In this document: one piece after another, positions 1-11,400 of the stretch
How the letters are laid out: every line of letters starts with the position of its first letter
Position numbering within the stretch: position 1 is the stretch's first letter
NCBI GenBank assembly: GCA_033220425.1
Contig: CM065650.1
Span: forward strand, 1,860,001-1,924,000
Direction of reading: 5' to 3'
From: Lepraria neglecta
Lineage: Eukaryota > Ascomycota > Lecanoromycetes > Lecanorales > Stereocaulaceae
DNA length: 64,000 nucleotides
Made by a program: the position numbers and the translations under genes
Notes under the pieces: generated by a model
Databases searched by the model: none
Told to the model about the DNA's origin: nothing
Seen by the model: the letters and a program-made list of their open reading frames with translations, nothing else

Positions 1-727
1 TTGGTGCAGCTTCCATGGAGCGGAGGGAATATATGATGGCGTTGAAGAGTAGGGAATTAGACAAATTTCAAGAACTTGTCTGCTTTTCTACGAATTGGTG
101 TGGAATCAGGAAAACTGCTGCTGCATGGAGGAGAATAGTGCTAATGATATGTTCTCATTTGCAGCCAAGTACTTTCGACAAGACATGGAACCAGGCACAA
201 TACCATCAGGACAAGGGAAAGTAGTGCCTGAATGACGTGACATAGTATCTTCATTGCATTGCTACGGCGTATTGAAACAGAAAATGGCCATTGGGGCGGA
301 AGAGCAGGATGCATAGTCATTCAGCTTTCGTTTCATGAGGGCTTAAGAACTGGCGCACTGGTGAATTAGCATCTGCGTGAGCGAGGCAGGCACAACAGTG
401 GCATTTGGCGCTACAATGGATTAGATTTCTACCTCAAACTCGTTTACAGACCTACTATTCTATGTCATCTTCACGCAATCGAGCCGGGCCATGTATGGGA
501 TCACGGCTGTGCATCCAAGAAGCCTCCAGCGGCATTTGCAAGGACGAGAGGCCAACCATTACCACTGCAAATCATCAATAATGGTTAAACGGCACAATCA
601 CCCAAGTGAGGCCTCCATTGTAGATTTGAATGATTTGCATTTGAACACAAAGTCTCAAGACTTCGCTATGCTAGCTAGAGCAACTCCGACTTTTGCCGTT
701 CGTTCGCCACGCTCTCGTGCAAGCCAT
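1..727. other. left flank, no supported gene
   Basis: No reading frame here shows a recognisable domain or a convincing exon structure. A 69-codon frame near the left edge (15-224) could be an exon of a gene lying outside the window, but nothing supports it. The right part is the downstream region of RPL11. Confidence 0.4.
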
Positions 728-1504
728 CTAGCTACGATCTCCCCTAACAATCCCCTCGAATCGATTCTTGAACCACTTGATCGTTTCTGGTTGATTGATG
801 CGGTGGCTGGCACCGACCTTGCTCTTGCAGCGTCTTCGCTTGGCTACTCGCTCGCCTGGTCGTGTCCTGTAACCCACACAGTCAGCACTGGTCCACCCAA
901 AACCGCCGTTGCCCATTTCTAACGTTGAGCAGAACTTACATGCAGCAGTAGAAGTCCATCCCGTAGATACCAATTGCAGGATCATACTTGATTCCCAGAT
1001 CGATGTGTTCGCTAATTCCAAAGCCAAAGTTGCCGGTCTCTGAGAAGTTCTTCTTCCGTAGCTCGTATTCCTTGACCTTCAAGCCACGCTCGAGGATTTC
1101 TTCTGCTTTGGGGCCACGGACGGTGACGTGGACGGCGATCTTTTCGTTACGTCGGATACCGAAAGTGCGGACTGTGTAGCGGGCTTTGCCTGTAGAGCGG
1201 AGTATGCGTGTTAGCGGATCATTGAGGGTACGCTGGAGGAATGCTGATCCTTGAGATCAGTACGCAAGAGGCGAGGGGAAACGTACTGTAGACGGGCGTT
1301 TGACCAGACAATTGTTCGAGAACTTTGGCAGCACGAGTGAGTCTGTCACCAGATTCGCCGACTGAGATGTTGAGGACGAGCTTCTCGATGCGGAGTTCGC
1401 GCATTGGGTTTGCGCTCTTGTCTTTGCCGGATTCCGCCTGCAAGGAAGCTTGTCAGTACCACATTCCTACATCGTGTTCAATGACCTGAGTATCGACATA
1501 CCAT
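728..1504 (-). CDS. RPL11: 60S ribosomal protein L11 (uL5)
   Basis: Large-subunit ribosomal protein that contacts 5S rRNA in the central protuberance. Proposed exons on the minus strand are 1502-1504, 1287-1437, 940-1189 and 728-866, giving 180 residues, close to the usual 170-175. Family landmarks appear in order: [20 protein letters not shown] near the start, [19 protein letters not shown], then [16 protein letters not shown] and [15 protein letters not shown]. The first coding exon is only the ATG: the donor GTATGT follows it directly and the next exon opens with GCG GAA TCC. All junctions keep frame and meet GT..AG rules. It is transcribed away from SMB1, with under 290 bp between the two starts, so they probably share a promoter. 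The identity is secure; the short N-terminus rests on the splice reading. Confidence 0.93.
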
Positions 1505-1791
1505 GGCTGCTGAGTGGCTTTTACCTGAACTTCGTGGTTGATGTTGTCGCTGTCGTCAAACCTTGAAGGTTTCTGTGTGGTCGATTACTTTAGCGAGAAA
1601 TGTTAGCGCACTTAGCGTGTAATTTATTTCTAGGCAGGCTAAACCGAAGAACATCCATCGTGAATTTCGAAGCTCAAATATACCACTCTTGAGCTCGACA
1701 CTGAGCTTTAAAAGGGGAAGTAAAAGAAGCCCAAGGCTTCAGTACAATCTTTGGACATCTCCAGTCGCGTACGCGACTATAGCCAGTCATT
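1505..1791. promoter_or_regulatory. divergent promoter RPL11/SMB1
   Basis: This 287 bp stretch separates the two divergent start codons. It holds three TTAGCG words in 30 bp (TTAGCGAG near 1590, TTAGCGCA near 1603, TTAGCGTG near 1612), with a related word in other housekeeping promoters of this window. A shared regulatory role is inference. Confidence 0.45.
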
Positions 1792-2767
1792 ATGGCGAAC
1801 AAGCAGGGGAAAATGGTGAGTACAGCCCTTCCAGTACAAAGTGCAGCTGTGATGATCTAGCTTGCTAATACGTCTGGTTATAGCAAAACCTCGTAAGCCC
1901 CCAACACTCCATGTGACCAGCTCCAAGAAACTGTGAAGTGCTGGTCCTACGTATGGGTCGCTGATAATAGACTAGATCAACTATAGGATGAGGATAACTC
2001 TTAATGATGGACGGCAAATGACAGGGCAAATGCTGGCATTTGACAAGGTATGACCCCAATCGTATATTATCGGTATGTAGGTACTGACCAAGCCACAGCA
2101 CATGAACCTCGTCCTAGCAGACACAGAAGAATTCCGCCGCGTCAAAAAGAAGCCCACCAAAGGCGCTCAATCAGCCCCAGGCAGCTCCTCCACACCCGCC
2201 CTTGTCGAATCAGAAGAAAAGCGCACACTCGGTCTCACCATCGTCCGCGGCACACATATCGTTTCATGCTCAGTGGACGGCCCACCACCAGCAGATCCGT
2301 CAGCGAGGTTAGGAGCAAGTGCGCCAGGAGGTGCTGGAGGCGCACCACCTACACTAGCTGCTGGACCAGGCATAAGTAGACCTGCGGGGAGAGGATTGCC
2401 TGTTGGATTGGGTGGACCAGCTGCGGGGGTTGGAGGACCTGCACCGCAGGGTGGGTTCCCTGGATTTCCACCTGGAGGGTTTCCGGGAGGTGCACCGCCT
2501 GGATTTGGAGGACGAGGTGGACCTCCTGGTGGAGGACCTCGTAAGTTCTTTCAGATCGATCATGTGAAACAACATACTAATACTCTGCTCTCTAGCTGGC
2601 TTTGCACCACCACCTGGCTTCCCTGGAGGACCACGTAAGTTCTTTCTAGATTAATCCGGTTACAGAATGCTAATGGTATCACAGCGCAAGGGTTTCAGCC
2701 ACCGCCAGGCTTTCAACCTCCTCCGGGAGGTCGAGGATTCCCACCGCCTGGTTTTGGAGGAAGGTGA
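1792..2767 (+). CDS. SMB1: small nuclear ribonucleoprotein Sm B
   Basis: Core Sm-ring protein of U1, U2, U4 and U5 snRNPs. Exons 1792-1815, 1884-1892, 1976-2047, 2099-2540, 2596-2634 and 2685-2767 give 222 residues. The Sm1 motif is in exon 3 (INYRMRVTLNDGRQMTGQML, AFDKHMNLVL across the junction) and the Sm2 motif in exon 4 (KRTLGLTIVRGTHIVS). The C-terminus is a Gly/Pro-rich tail with repeated PPGF and GGFPGG units, usual for SmB. Exon 2 is only 9 nt and encodes Gln-Asn-Leu; it is required because the family reads GKMQ-x-LINYRMRV. The six-exon structure is crowded in the N-terminal third, and the proline tail is cut by two further introns. The identity is very secure. Confidence 0.93.
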
Positions 2768-3192
2768 CTTGTTTCGACAAAGGGTGCTGCGGTCAAAAGT
2801 TTTGAGAACGCCACTTCAGTGGTTGAAAACCGCAATGAATGGAGCACCAAAGCTTCAAGTGGTCAGAAGTAGGGCATCACCAAGCCATCGAGCTGGCGCT
2901 GTGACCAAGACGTTGCGATATCAGGCGCTTAGGGAGGGATCTTCATATACCACAAAAGCGCCAGCATAGCCTGGATAAATCAAGCTTTACAGAGAGCTTC
3001 CAACTTGCAAGAGACTTCCATAACGTCTAAATACGTGCCATAATAGTCGTAGAAACATAGCACGCGACGCTTAGTGACCTTCCCCATTTCCACGACCCCT
3101 CAGCCCTATCGGCGATAAACCGAAGTCCTCAACTCCAATCACTAGAACTCTTGTCAGCTCACCACCTCTCCATCAACTCCCATTCTCCCACA

Positions 3193-4004
3193 ATGGCAGC
3201 CGCAATATCAGCCCTCAATGCCAAAATCCGGTCGCAGCCGGTCCTCAATTATCTCTGCTCAACACGTACAGTCTCCCTCTCGATCAATCCCAACGAGAAA
3301 AACCTCCGAAGAAATGACTAACATGCGTCTTACTTACGCAGATTTCTGGGGTCCAGCATCCAATTTCGGTATCCCGGTCGCAGCAGTGATGGATACGCAG
3401 AAGGATCCTGACATGTACGTCCTGCGCTCTCACGAAATTGGTCGAGCAAGTCTGACTAGATGTCGTGTAGTATCTCGGGCCGCATGACCACGGCACTCCT
3501 TCTATATTCTGGGACATTTATGCGATACGCCTTGGCTATCTCGCCAAAGAACTACCTACTGTTCGCGTGTCATTTTGTGAATTTTGGCGCGCAGAGCACG
3601 CAGGGCTATCGCTATTTGCAGTATTGGAAGTGAGTCATCTCTCCTCTGCGTTGCAAGTTGGTATTGAGCTAGGGTAGTTGGCATGGCAGGGAACATGTTT
3701 GGAGGGCATTGAAAGAGATGGGACCCGGGGGTTAGAGGTAGTCGGAAAGGCTCGTTTACCTCGGATTGTGTTTGAGCGGATGTGTTTTTTTAATTGGGTC
3801 TAAAAAGCTGGCAATGGCACACGCTGACATATTTCCAGCTTCGGTGGTAAGGAAGCGGCGCTACAAGATAAGGCGAAGTCAGAAGCGAAGAAGATCGGTG
3901 CGGATGGGAAGGAGATGGCTGAGGAAACGAAGGAAGGTGCACAAGGAATAGTAGATCAGGCAAAGGCGAAAGCGGGCGAGTTGAAGGCGAAGGTTGTGAA
4001 ATGA
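3193..4004 (+). CDS. MPC1: mitochondrial pyruvate carrier subunit 1
   Basis: Subunit of the inner-membrane heterodimer that imports pyruvate into the matrix. Exons 3193-3265, 3342-3414, 3471-3629 and 3839-4004 give 156 residues. The family core is clear: HFWGPASNFGIPVAAVMDTQ, IISGRMTTALLLYSGTFMRY and PKNYLLFACHFVNF, with the expected hydrophobic helices. The usual protein ends soon after the last helix, near residue 100. Here the last exon adds about 54 hydrophilic residues rich in Lys, Glu and Ala with an 11-residue-like rhythm (for example DKAKSEAKKIGADGKEMAEE), resembling a LEA-type amphipathic helix. The intron before it is long for this window (209 nt). The carrier identity is secure; the tail's function is unknown. 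Confidence 0.92.
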
Positions 4005-4441
4005 AGCTGGAAATCTGGAGGTGGAAGAGGAGAAAACTGGGGTTGAGCATCTGTAAATATTCCGATACAGTCCGTTCGCAATAGCCTTTTGCTGCCATTC
4101 CCTGGGTACTCGGCGCCGGTGGAGTGCTGATATCCAGCTGGCTAGTGTATCTGCTTCAAGCAAACTCTCAAGAACTTCAACAAAATGATGTACCATATTT
4201 CTTTCATTCCTTCTCGCATGTCTATGTAGCTGTCATCCCATGAAAGCTAGCTACCACCATAAAGATTGGAAAATTTGAGAGCGGCCTGGACCAATTTATT
4301 GGTTGTTGAACCACTCCCTCACCCCATTCTTCACCTATGCAGTCTTGCATAACTAGCAAGACGTCGCTATGATGAACCGCAACCAACTTTTTGTACAACG
4401 TCATAAGACCGTGAAAGCTATTGCATGAAGCTCGTTTCCGT
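4005..4441. other. intergenic between MPC1 and GCD11
   Basis: The 3' ends of the convergent genes MPC1 and GCD11 face each other across this stretch. I see no conserved coding sequence or RNA gene in it. Confidence 0.5.
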
Positions 4442-6090
4442 TCAGTCGAGGCTGGGCTCAAGTGTGACACCGCTGGTAGACATGTTAGCCTGGTAGGAAG
4501 GACAAAGCCCAGAGTATATGTGCAGACTTACTCAACGATATTCGCCCAACCGATCAACCGCCAATGCTTATCAATCCTCCTACTCAACGCAATCTTCTCA
4601 CCCCGCTCAGTGCAAGCCGGACTCGTAAGCTGAATCTTCGCGGCATCTTTCTTGACATTTATGATTTTAGCACCTGTAGCCGTCGACCCAATATTAACCA
4701 TGAGAACCTCCCCTTTCGAAAGCTTCTCTACTTTAGCTTGCTTTCCGTCAGCAGTCTTGACACCCAACAATCGGCGTAGCAGCACGAAGCTGACTTCGAG
4801 CTCAGTATAGATGGAAGGAAGCTGGCCTTTCAGACCAAGCACGAAACCGACGAGACGATCAGCTCGGCAGAGTGTGGGGTCGACTTTTGTTCCGACGCCG
4901 ATAAGACCTCCAGGTACGGCGAACTTAAGGTCGTTGTGTTCTGCGAATAGGGAAACGACTCTGCTGAAGATCGGACGGCATTTAATCTTGCCATGCTCGT
5001 CTTTGGTTACCAGTCCTGGTCGGATCTCGATTTCGTCGCCGAGTTTCAAGACACCAGTCAAGATACTTCCTCCAGCGACGCCGCCTTTCAGGTCCTCGAT
5101 CTCTGCACCTGGTTTGTTGACGTCGAATGAACGAATGATGATCATATGTGGAGCGGCACCGAAGTCTCTTATTGGGATTGGAATTTTGTTGACTATCCGC
5201 TCGTTGATAGCATCGATGTTGTATTTCAGCTGTGCAGATATAGGGATAATGGGCGACTTGTCTGCGACTGTTCCTCGTACGAAGTTTTCGATTGACTTGA
5301 AATGCTGTTCGGCGCCTTCTGCTCGCATGAGGTCGACCTTGTTCTGTAGGATGATGATATGATCTAGCTTCATGATTTCGATAGCTGCTAGATGCTCGGA
5401 AGTCTGCGGTTGTGGACACGATTCGTTGCCGGCGATGAGGAGGAGCGCGGCGTCCATGACTGCTGCGCCTGACAACATGGTGCTCATGAGAATATCGTGA
5501 CCGGGGCAATCAACGAAGCTGTGGTTTGATTAGCACCCTGCATAGAATAAATTTTTTGAGGGCAAAACACACGAGACGTGTCTCACTAATCTATACCGTC
5601 CTCCACATCCTTGTCTCTCGCACGGTGGATCCACCTCCTTCTCACTCTTGTAGCTCTTGTAGCAGGTCGGCCTGGGGCACGCTTCATTGTCACACTTGTA
5701 AATTTTCGCATTCGCATAACCCAGCTTGATCGTAATATTCCTCTCCAGCTCGTTTTTGAATCTGACGGTCTGCACCCCCGATATCGCCTTGACCACCGTC
5801 GATTTTCCATGAGCCACGTGCCCTATTGTGCCAATATTGATCGTAGCCTGTCTTGCGATGATCTCGGGGGAAAGTGGTGTCAGGGTCGAAACGTCGAGAT
5901 CTTCTGGGTCTGGCTGTTCTGGGAGTTCTGGTCTCTTGATTTCGGGCAAAGGTTCTGATTTCCTGAGCACGGATCTTGGCTGGTCAAGAGGTGCTGCGTC
6001 TTCAATCTCCTCCTGTCCGTTCGCGGCTTCCACTTGTGGGGACTCGGGCCCCGACTCCTCGTCTGAGGGCATGTCGCCGTTCGTAGCCAT
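4442..6090 (-). CDS. GCD11: translation initiation factor eIF2 gamma subunit
   Basis: GTPase subunit of eIF2, which carries initiator Met-tRNA to the 40S subunit. Exons on the minus strand are 5573-6090, 4532-5518 and 4442-4472, giving 511 residues (yeast Gcd11 is 527). After an acidic N-terminus come the P-loop GHVAHGKST, the family zinc ribbon ([11 protein letters not shown] ... CERQGCGG), DCPGHDILM, and NKVDLM of the G domain, then the beta-barrel domains ending [12 protein letters not shown]. The last exon of only 31 nt is chosen because it yields [10 protein letters not shown], matching the conserved GTTLEP ending; without it the frame would stop at once after NIVE. Two introns, both with standard ends. 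Its promoter holds a telobox beside a palindrome. Confidence 0.94.
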
Positions 6091-6583
6091 GATTTCGGTG
6101 GCTATAAAGAGCGGTTCCTATCCTTGGAAGTTTTTCTGGTACTCTTCGACCTTTTTCTGGTATGGGGTGTAGTGAACTCGACGGGGTAATACTGTGGTGT
6201 GAAACTCTTTCGGATTAGTTTCTTGTGGGAGTAGACAACGATATCTCTTCAAGGTTGGAAAGGAGAGCTCTAGTTATTATTCGAATGCGCAGGGTTTTGG
6301 TGACTCAGGCAAAGTGCTGCAGAATATGTAGGCTGCTTTTACCGCGGGCATAGCGGGAGCGTAACCTGCCCTAACCCTAAAACGATATCGTTTTCAAAGA
6401 TCGTCTCCACATGCCGGATCTCACTTTACGACATGTGAATATGCCATCGGTCTCTAACCCAGTGTCGTTGTATCTCGAAATTTTTTGTGAGCCATGCTAG
6501 CTGACACTAAAATAGAAGTTTCGCTGAAGCAAAGACAGATTAAATTGACGAGTTACTCGACGACTGCTGGGGTCTTAGGATGG
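6091..6583 (-). promoter_or_regulatory. GCD11 promoter region with telobox and palindrome
   Basis: Upstream region of GCD11 lying beyond the 3' end of MAK11. At 6369-6380 is CCCTAACCCTAA, a telobox-like word known from promoters of translation genes in fungi and plants. It runs into AAAACGATATCGTTTT (6379-6394), a perfect 16 bp palindrome. Both are read directly; binding by a factor is inference. Confidence 0.5.
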
Positions 6584-8177
6584 TTAGCTACTTAGACTGC
6601 TATGCTCATTCCCCTCTAGGCCGTTAGCACGATTGGCATTATTGCCCTCGACCAGCCCGTTCGGCTTAGAGTTTCCAGGATCCAACATAACAAAAGCCTT
6701 TAGACAAGTGATCCTATTCCCTGCCTCGTAAGTGCCCAAGAGCGTTCCCACTCGCGTGATTGCCGCATTTGCTTTTGCATCACTGCTAGCATGAGTTTTT
6801 GAGTTCTCCAAGTCATTCTTTGGCCCCTCCAGTACTGACGATTTCTCTGTGAGCTCGGCTTCATCAAGCAACCAGAGACGTATTGCACCATCGCTACTCC
6901 CAGTAACAATGAGCAAGTTCTGTGAGTTTGGTATTTTCAGGACCTCAAAATCCTTGATGCGGCCGGTCAAGCCTTCTGCAGCACCTCCCATCTGGCCAAT
7001 GGCCTCACATATTGGGGTTTCTGGCTTTGAGCTAGGCTCTGTAGATTTGGAATCAGGTACTGAAGCGGTAGAATAGAACAATATCCGACCATCTTCTGTA
7101 GATATTGCAAGTATGTCTTTCGCAGTAGTACTGTCCTCTGATAGAGTCACATAATGCAGTTGGTGGATTTTAGTATTGGGCGAAGGCAATATTCGGCATT
7201 TTGGCTTTGAGTCCTGAGATCACAGTTAGCTTTCTGGAGGCAGACTATACTTACAAGGCCATCCATACCATGCCAAAGACCACACAGCCTCTCTCGAACC
7301 CGACCACAAATTCTTCTCCAAGGCTGTTCCATTCCACTCTCCTGCCTTCTCCACTTGCCCACCGCCCCTCTCCAATGCCTTGGAGTAGATCCTTTTCGAA
7401 GTTCAACACTCCAGCTTTTTTCCCGGTAACCAGGTTCCATAGCCTCATACATTTTTCTCCTTTCCCAACGCTGACCATGAGCTTCATACTCGGATGAATT
7501 GCCAGATCGTTCACACCAGAAGGAGTCCCACCGAGAGGCGCAGTATCGCCGCTGGGCCGTCCATGGGCTTTTGGTATAGGAGCCTTAATTGTTGAAAGTA
7601 CAGTCCAATCCCTTGTCCTGGCCACCGCTATTGTATTATCATCTGCTGCCGACAGCAGCTTCGAGCGCGTTGGGAAGTACAGGGCATTTACACTAGCGCT
7701 GTGATGTTGTAGAGACCCAAGCTCACGGTTCTTAGGGTTTTCTATGAGTTTGTTCCCTCCTAATGTGGGTATTGGCGAGCCTTTAGGCTTTTGTTTTGAC
7801 GGTGCTACCGTGGAGATATGGTAGAGGTTGATTATCTGATCGGAGCTGCCGCTCGCAAGAATGACTTTATGCGACTTGGCTGAGTCTGAGGAAGATGGTG
7901 GTGAAATGGCGAGACAACGTATAGCAGAGCCATGAGGACTGATGAGGAATGTATCTGCGAATTCCACACCTAGAGGCTGTTCTGAGTTGATTTGGCCTAT
8001 GACCGTTGATGTCACACCGTGTAGGACCTTCTCATAGGTGCCAACGATGATTTGAACTGTCACTGGGGTTGCTAGAGAGTCTAGGGGCCCATCAAGCAAT
8101 TTTTTCTTCTTTTCAACACCCACTGGCAGGTCGACAGATTCACCCAGTCCCGGCTTTTCTCGTTTTCTCTTTCCCAT
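6584..8177 (-). CDS. MAK11: WD40 ribosome biogenesis factor Mak11/PAK1IP1
   Basis: Nucleolar WD40 protein acting in 60S subunit maturation, in the family of yeast Mak11 and human PAK1IP1. Exons 7269-8177 and 6584-7213 give 512 residues. The N-terminus is lysine/arginine rich (MGKRKREKPG), then comes IIVGTYEKVLHGV, followed by WD-like repeats: HGSAIRCLAISP, ASGSSDQIINLY, HHSASVNALYFP and GVNDLAIHPSMKLMVSVG with KCMRLWNLVTGKKAG. The donor GTATGG after VVFGM is preferred to a later GTAAGT because it keeps frame and gives VVFGMDSKPKCRILPSPNTK, a conserved stretch of the family. A weakly conserved Ser/Glu-rich region near residues 320-400 contains one more blade (GSSDGAIRLWLLD). Confidence 0.85.
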
Positions 8178-8477
8178 ATTAACTTCGTATGCCTTAGACT
8201 TCCCGTCGAACTTCCCATAAGCACTTCGAGAGAAAGGTTGTGGAATGAGGCATTGACGTAGAGGTGGAAGTTGAAAGCTTTGGCTGCGGGAGCCCCTCCA
8301 AGAAGATCATTCATCCCCAACTTCATCGCAATTCGCAGAAAACCCCCGACCGACGACTATCCAGCGAAAACGATCGCATTTTCATTAACACAAACTCGGA
8401 AAATCGTGATTATGAGACTACGAGAATCATAGGGAGACTGTGATGGGTTTGCTACGCATTACGGATCGCCATCTTCG
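8178..8477. promoter_or_regulatory. divergent promoter MAK11/EAF1
   Basis: This 300 bp stretch lies between divergent starts. An in-frame TAG lies just upstream of the proposed EAF1 start and limits its first exon. I see no other distinctive element. Confidence 0.4.
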
Positions 8478-11400
8478 ATGCCTGATACGGTGTTGAATCA
8501 GGATGCCTCGAACGCTCTCTCGTAAGTTGTGCCATCCAAAATTCGTTCTACGAGACTATCATGATGACCCTGAGCTTTCTGCGCATCTTTTGATATTTCA
8601 TTCGATGGAATTTGATGGCTGACCGGTTATGCAGACGTTCCCAAGCCAGGCACTCCGCGCTCCTCACTGCGCTCTTCAATTCCACGCTTCGAGTATACCA
8701 AATCAACAACATCAAAGCCCCTGATATTAGTTTAACTTCCTTTTTGGAAGCGAATAGCCTTTCAAAGTAAGCCCTCAAATTCTGAAAACTCTTTGGTGCT
8801 GATAATGTACAATCAGTGGCCGCTCGTTCGACGCCTCGACCCTCCCTCGCATTGATGAACATGTTAATGCGAATGCGCCACCGATAGAATTCTACCAAGA
8901 TCCCTACGAATTTAACAAATTACCGGATGGACCGGCCAAAAAGCAAAGCGAGCTTTCAAGAGGTGGTGAACATGCTACAAGTGGTCAAGGCAGGCTAGAT
9001 GGAGAGACAGGGCTTGTTCACGGACTCCCACCCAACAAGGAACGGACAGAATGGCTTGCGGACGGGTCTTCGGGTGTGGGCGTCTCAGCCCAAGAAGTAT
9101 CAGCTACTGGGGATCTCAACAAGGCACAGGCTCAAAGACTGGAAGCCTCCATCGATAAGGTAGACTCTGGTACCAATGGCAGTTCGAGGCAGGAGCCAAG
9201 TCCTCGCCCTTCGGATGGATTGCTACTGTCTTCAGATGATGTTGGATTCATGGCTCCGTCGGAGCAGATTTCTACAGACGCTCGCAAGACACCTTTGTCA
9301 TCGAGGGAAGCCCAAAAGGACCGTCTCGACCACATCGATCAAGAAAAGCTGTATGGTGAAGAGCATGGAATACTAAGTAATTACAATAGCCAACAAAAAG
9401 TCAGTACTCTTGGGGACCCAACTCCAGGAGAAGGTGTAGGTTCCTCCCCAAGTACTGAGCGGACTCGGCCCAGGGACGATACATATCGACCAGATGGGGT
9501 ACCCAAGTCGCAGATTGACCTTGCACGAGCGGAAGCTTTCTCGGGGGCTCCTACAACGCCTGATGAGCAGTTAAGGCTTGAAGAAGCCCGATCTATGCAG
9601 CTGGCCCCAACCCCCAATGCTACAAATGATGGAGAAGTCTCTGGCGACAAAGAATCTCATTCTATGCAACCCCCAGGCAACTCGTCATCTCATTTTACCC
9701 ATGGAAATACAGAGGATGGAGTTGCGAGCAATATGCCTCACCTTACGGATTTGAACAATCAGATGAGCGGAAGCCAAAGTGATGTTACTCAAGGAGCTCC
9801 GACTGAGCCGAATGGTGATTTGGCAATGACCACGCCCGGGTTACGAGATCACATGTTCCACGGTATGAACGGTGAATCATCGAGGGATCTCACTCTAAGT
9901 CGACGGCCACCCATGCGGATCGACACTGGCGTGCCCTCTATGGCTGGTTCAACCGTAGTTTCGGGAAACAGGCCTACCACCACATCTACGGCCACTGCCA
10001 ATACACCTTCGGGCTCTGCGACACCCATTAAATCAGCACATGCAGTAGCAAGCGCTCAGTCACCACCAGAACGGATGACCACAAGGGTTTCTTCTGGAGC
10101 ACTTCGACACAAGTCTGTTTCGGAGATTCTTGGGGAGACACCGAAAGCCACACCCATTCATTCCGAACGGGGCACGTTCGATCGAGGTCTCGGTGATTCT
10201 CATAGGGATGATATTGGCTCCTTGCAGACTCCGAAATCTGCATCATCATTTACGTCTCCAGACCCTGCAGCCTTCAAGCAACGTCTAAGCGAAATTAAGG
10301 AGAAGGAACGAAGTAAGCTTTCAACCGTCGTCTTTACTGGTCCTCGAAACTCGGAGAACGCGCAAACTCAACGCTCGGATGACAGCGATGCTCCTGCTGA
10401 AGACAAGGACTACTTTTTGACTCTGTTCACCCAGAAGGCTTTTCAGCCACAAGGAGCACCTCTTCTGAGCAACCTTGTCAAGACCGCCCACAAGACTTTG
10501 ACAACCTCGGACTATTACACGGACTTGAACGAGCGGCAGGCATGCCAACTCCTGACCAAAATTCATGATCTGCAGAGCAATCAACGCTGGTCTCTTCGCC
10601 AATACGAACGATCTGCAGAACCTAACAGGCCGGTATCTCATTGGGATGTGTTGCTTGGTCAAATGAAATGGATGAGAACAGACTTCCGGGAAGAACGGAA
10701 GTGGAAAATGGCAGCTGCTAGGTTTACTGCGGATGCCTGTGCTGATTGGGTTGCTAGCTCACCAGAGGACCGTAAGTCTTTGCAGGTCAATGTAAGGCCT
10801 ACCCATACCAGAGCAAATTCGAGATCGTTTTCAGCATCTACGCCGGACCTGGTACATTCCGCCGATGACGAGGCCAGTGAGGCAACAGACGATGACTACC
10901 TCCGGGCAAAAGATTCCCCAGCAAGTGCTCCTGCAGCGATATTTTCATTACCGCCTGAGATGTTCATATTTGGACTCAACAAAAGCCCGGTGGCTGAAAA
11001 GCTGTTGCTTGAGCTACCATTGTACGAACCAAATGTCGAAGTCCAAAATGCTGCCTTAGGTATCACTGAGATTGTGCCGGACGATGCGTGGAAGAAGCCC
11101 CTAGTACCGGTCTCGAAATTCGCGCAAGGCAAGATCGTATCCCTCCAAGCAGAAGAACCGCCGCGCAAGCGAAGTCGATTCAATTATTCAGAAGATGAAA
11201 GCTCCCGATTTACTTTTAGGAAGATTGCCGATCTACCTGAGCATTTGGAAAACGCAGTTAGGCCAGAGCAGGAGGATGTTGCCTTGTTCGATCCCGAAAA
11301 CAAACATATAAGAGATCGCATTCACGCGGGTCATGCCTTCCGACCTCCTTCTGAGTATATCATGCCAACTCAGAGTTTCTTCGAGTCCCGCCAGTCTTCA

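Noticed and set aside
15-224. Short gene at the left edge
   Set aside because: No domain, no upstream sequence to judge, and unremarkable composition.
491-922. 143-codon frame opposite RPL11
   Set aside because: It overlaps the last RPL11 exon and intron on the other strand and has no recognisable domain.
4811-5362. 183-codon frame antisense to GCD11
   Set aside because: Shadow of the conserved G-domain exon; composition follows the other strand.
6369-6380. Telomere relic
   Set aside because: Only two repeats, placed in a promoter; more consistent with a telobox.
7147-7452. Later donor GTAAGT for the MAK11 intron
   Set aside because: It leads to a premature stop; the GTATGG donor keeps frame and the conserved motif.
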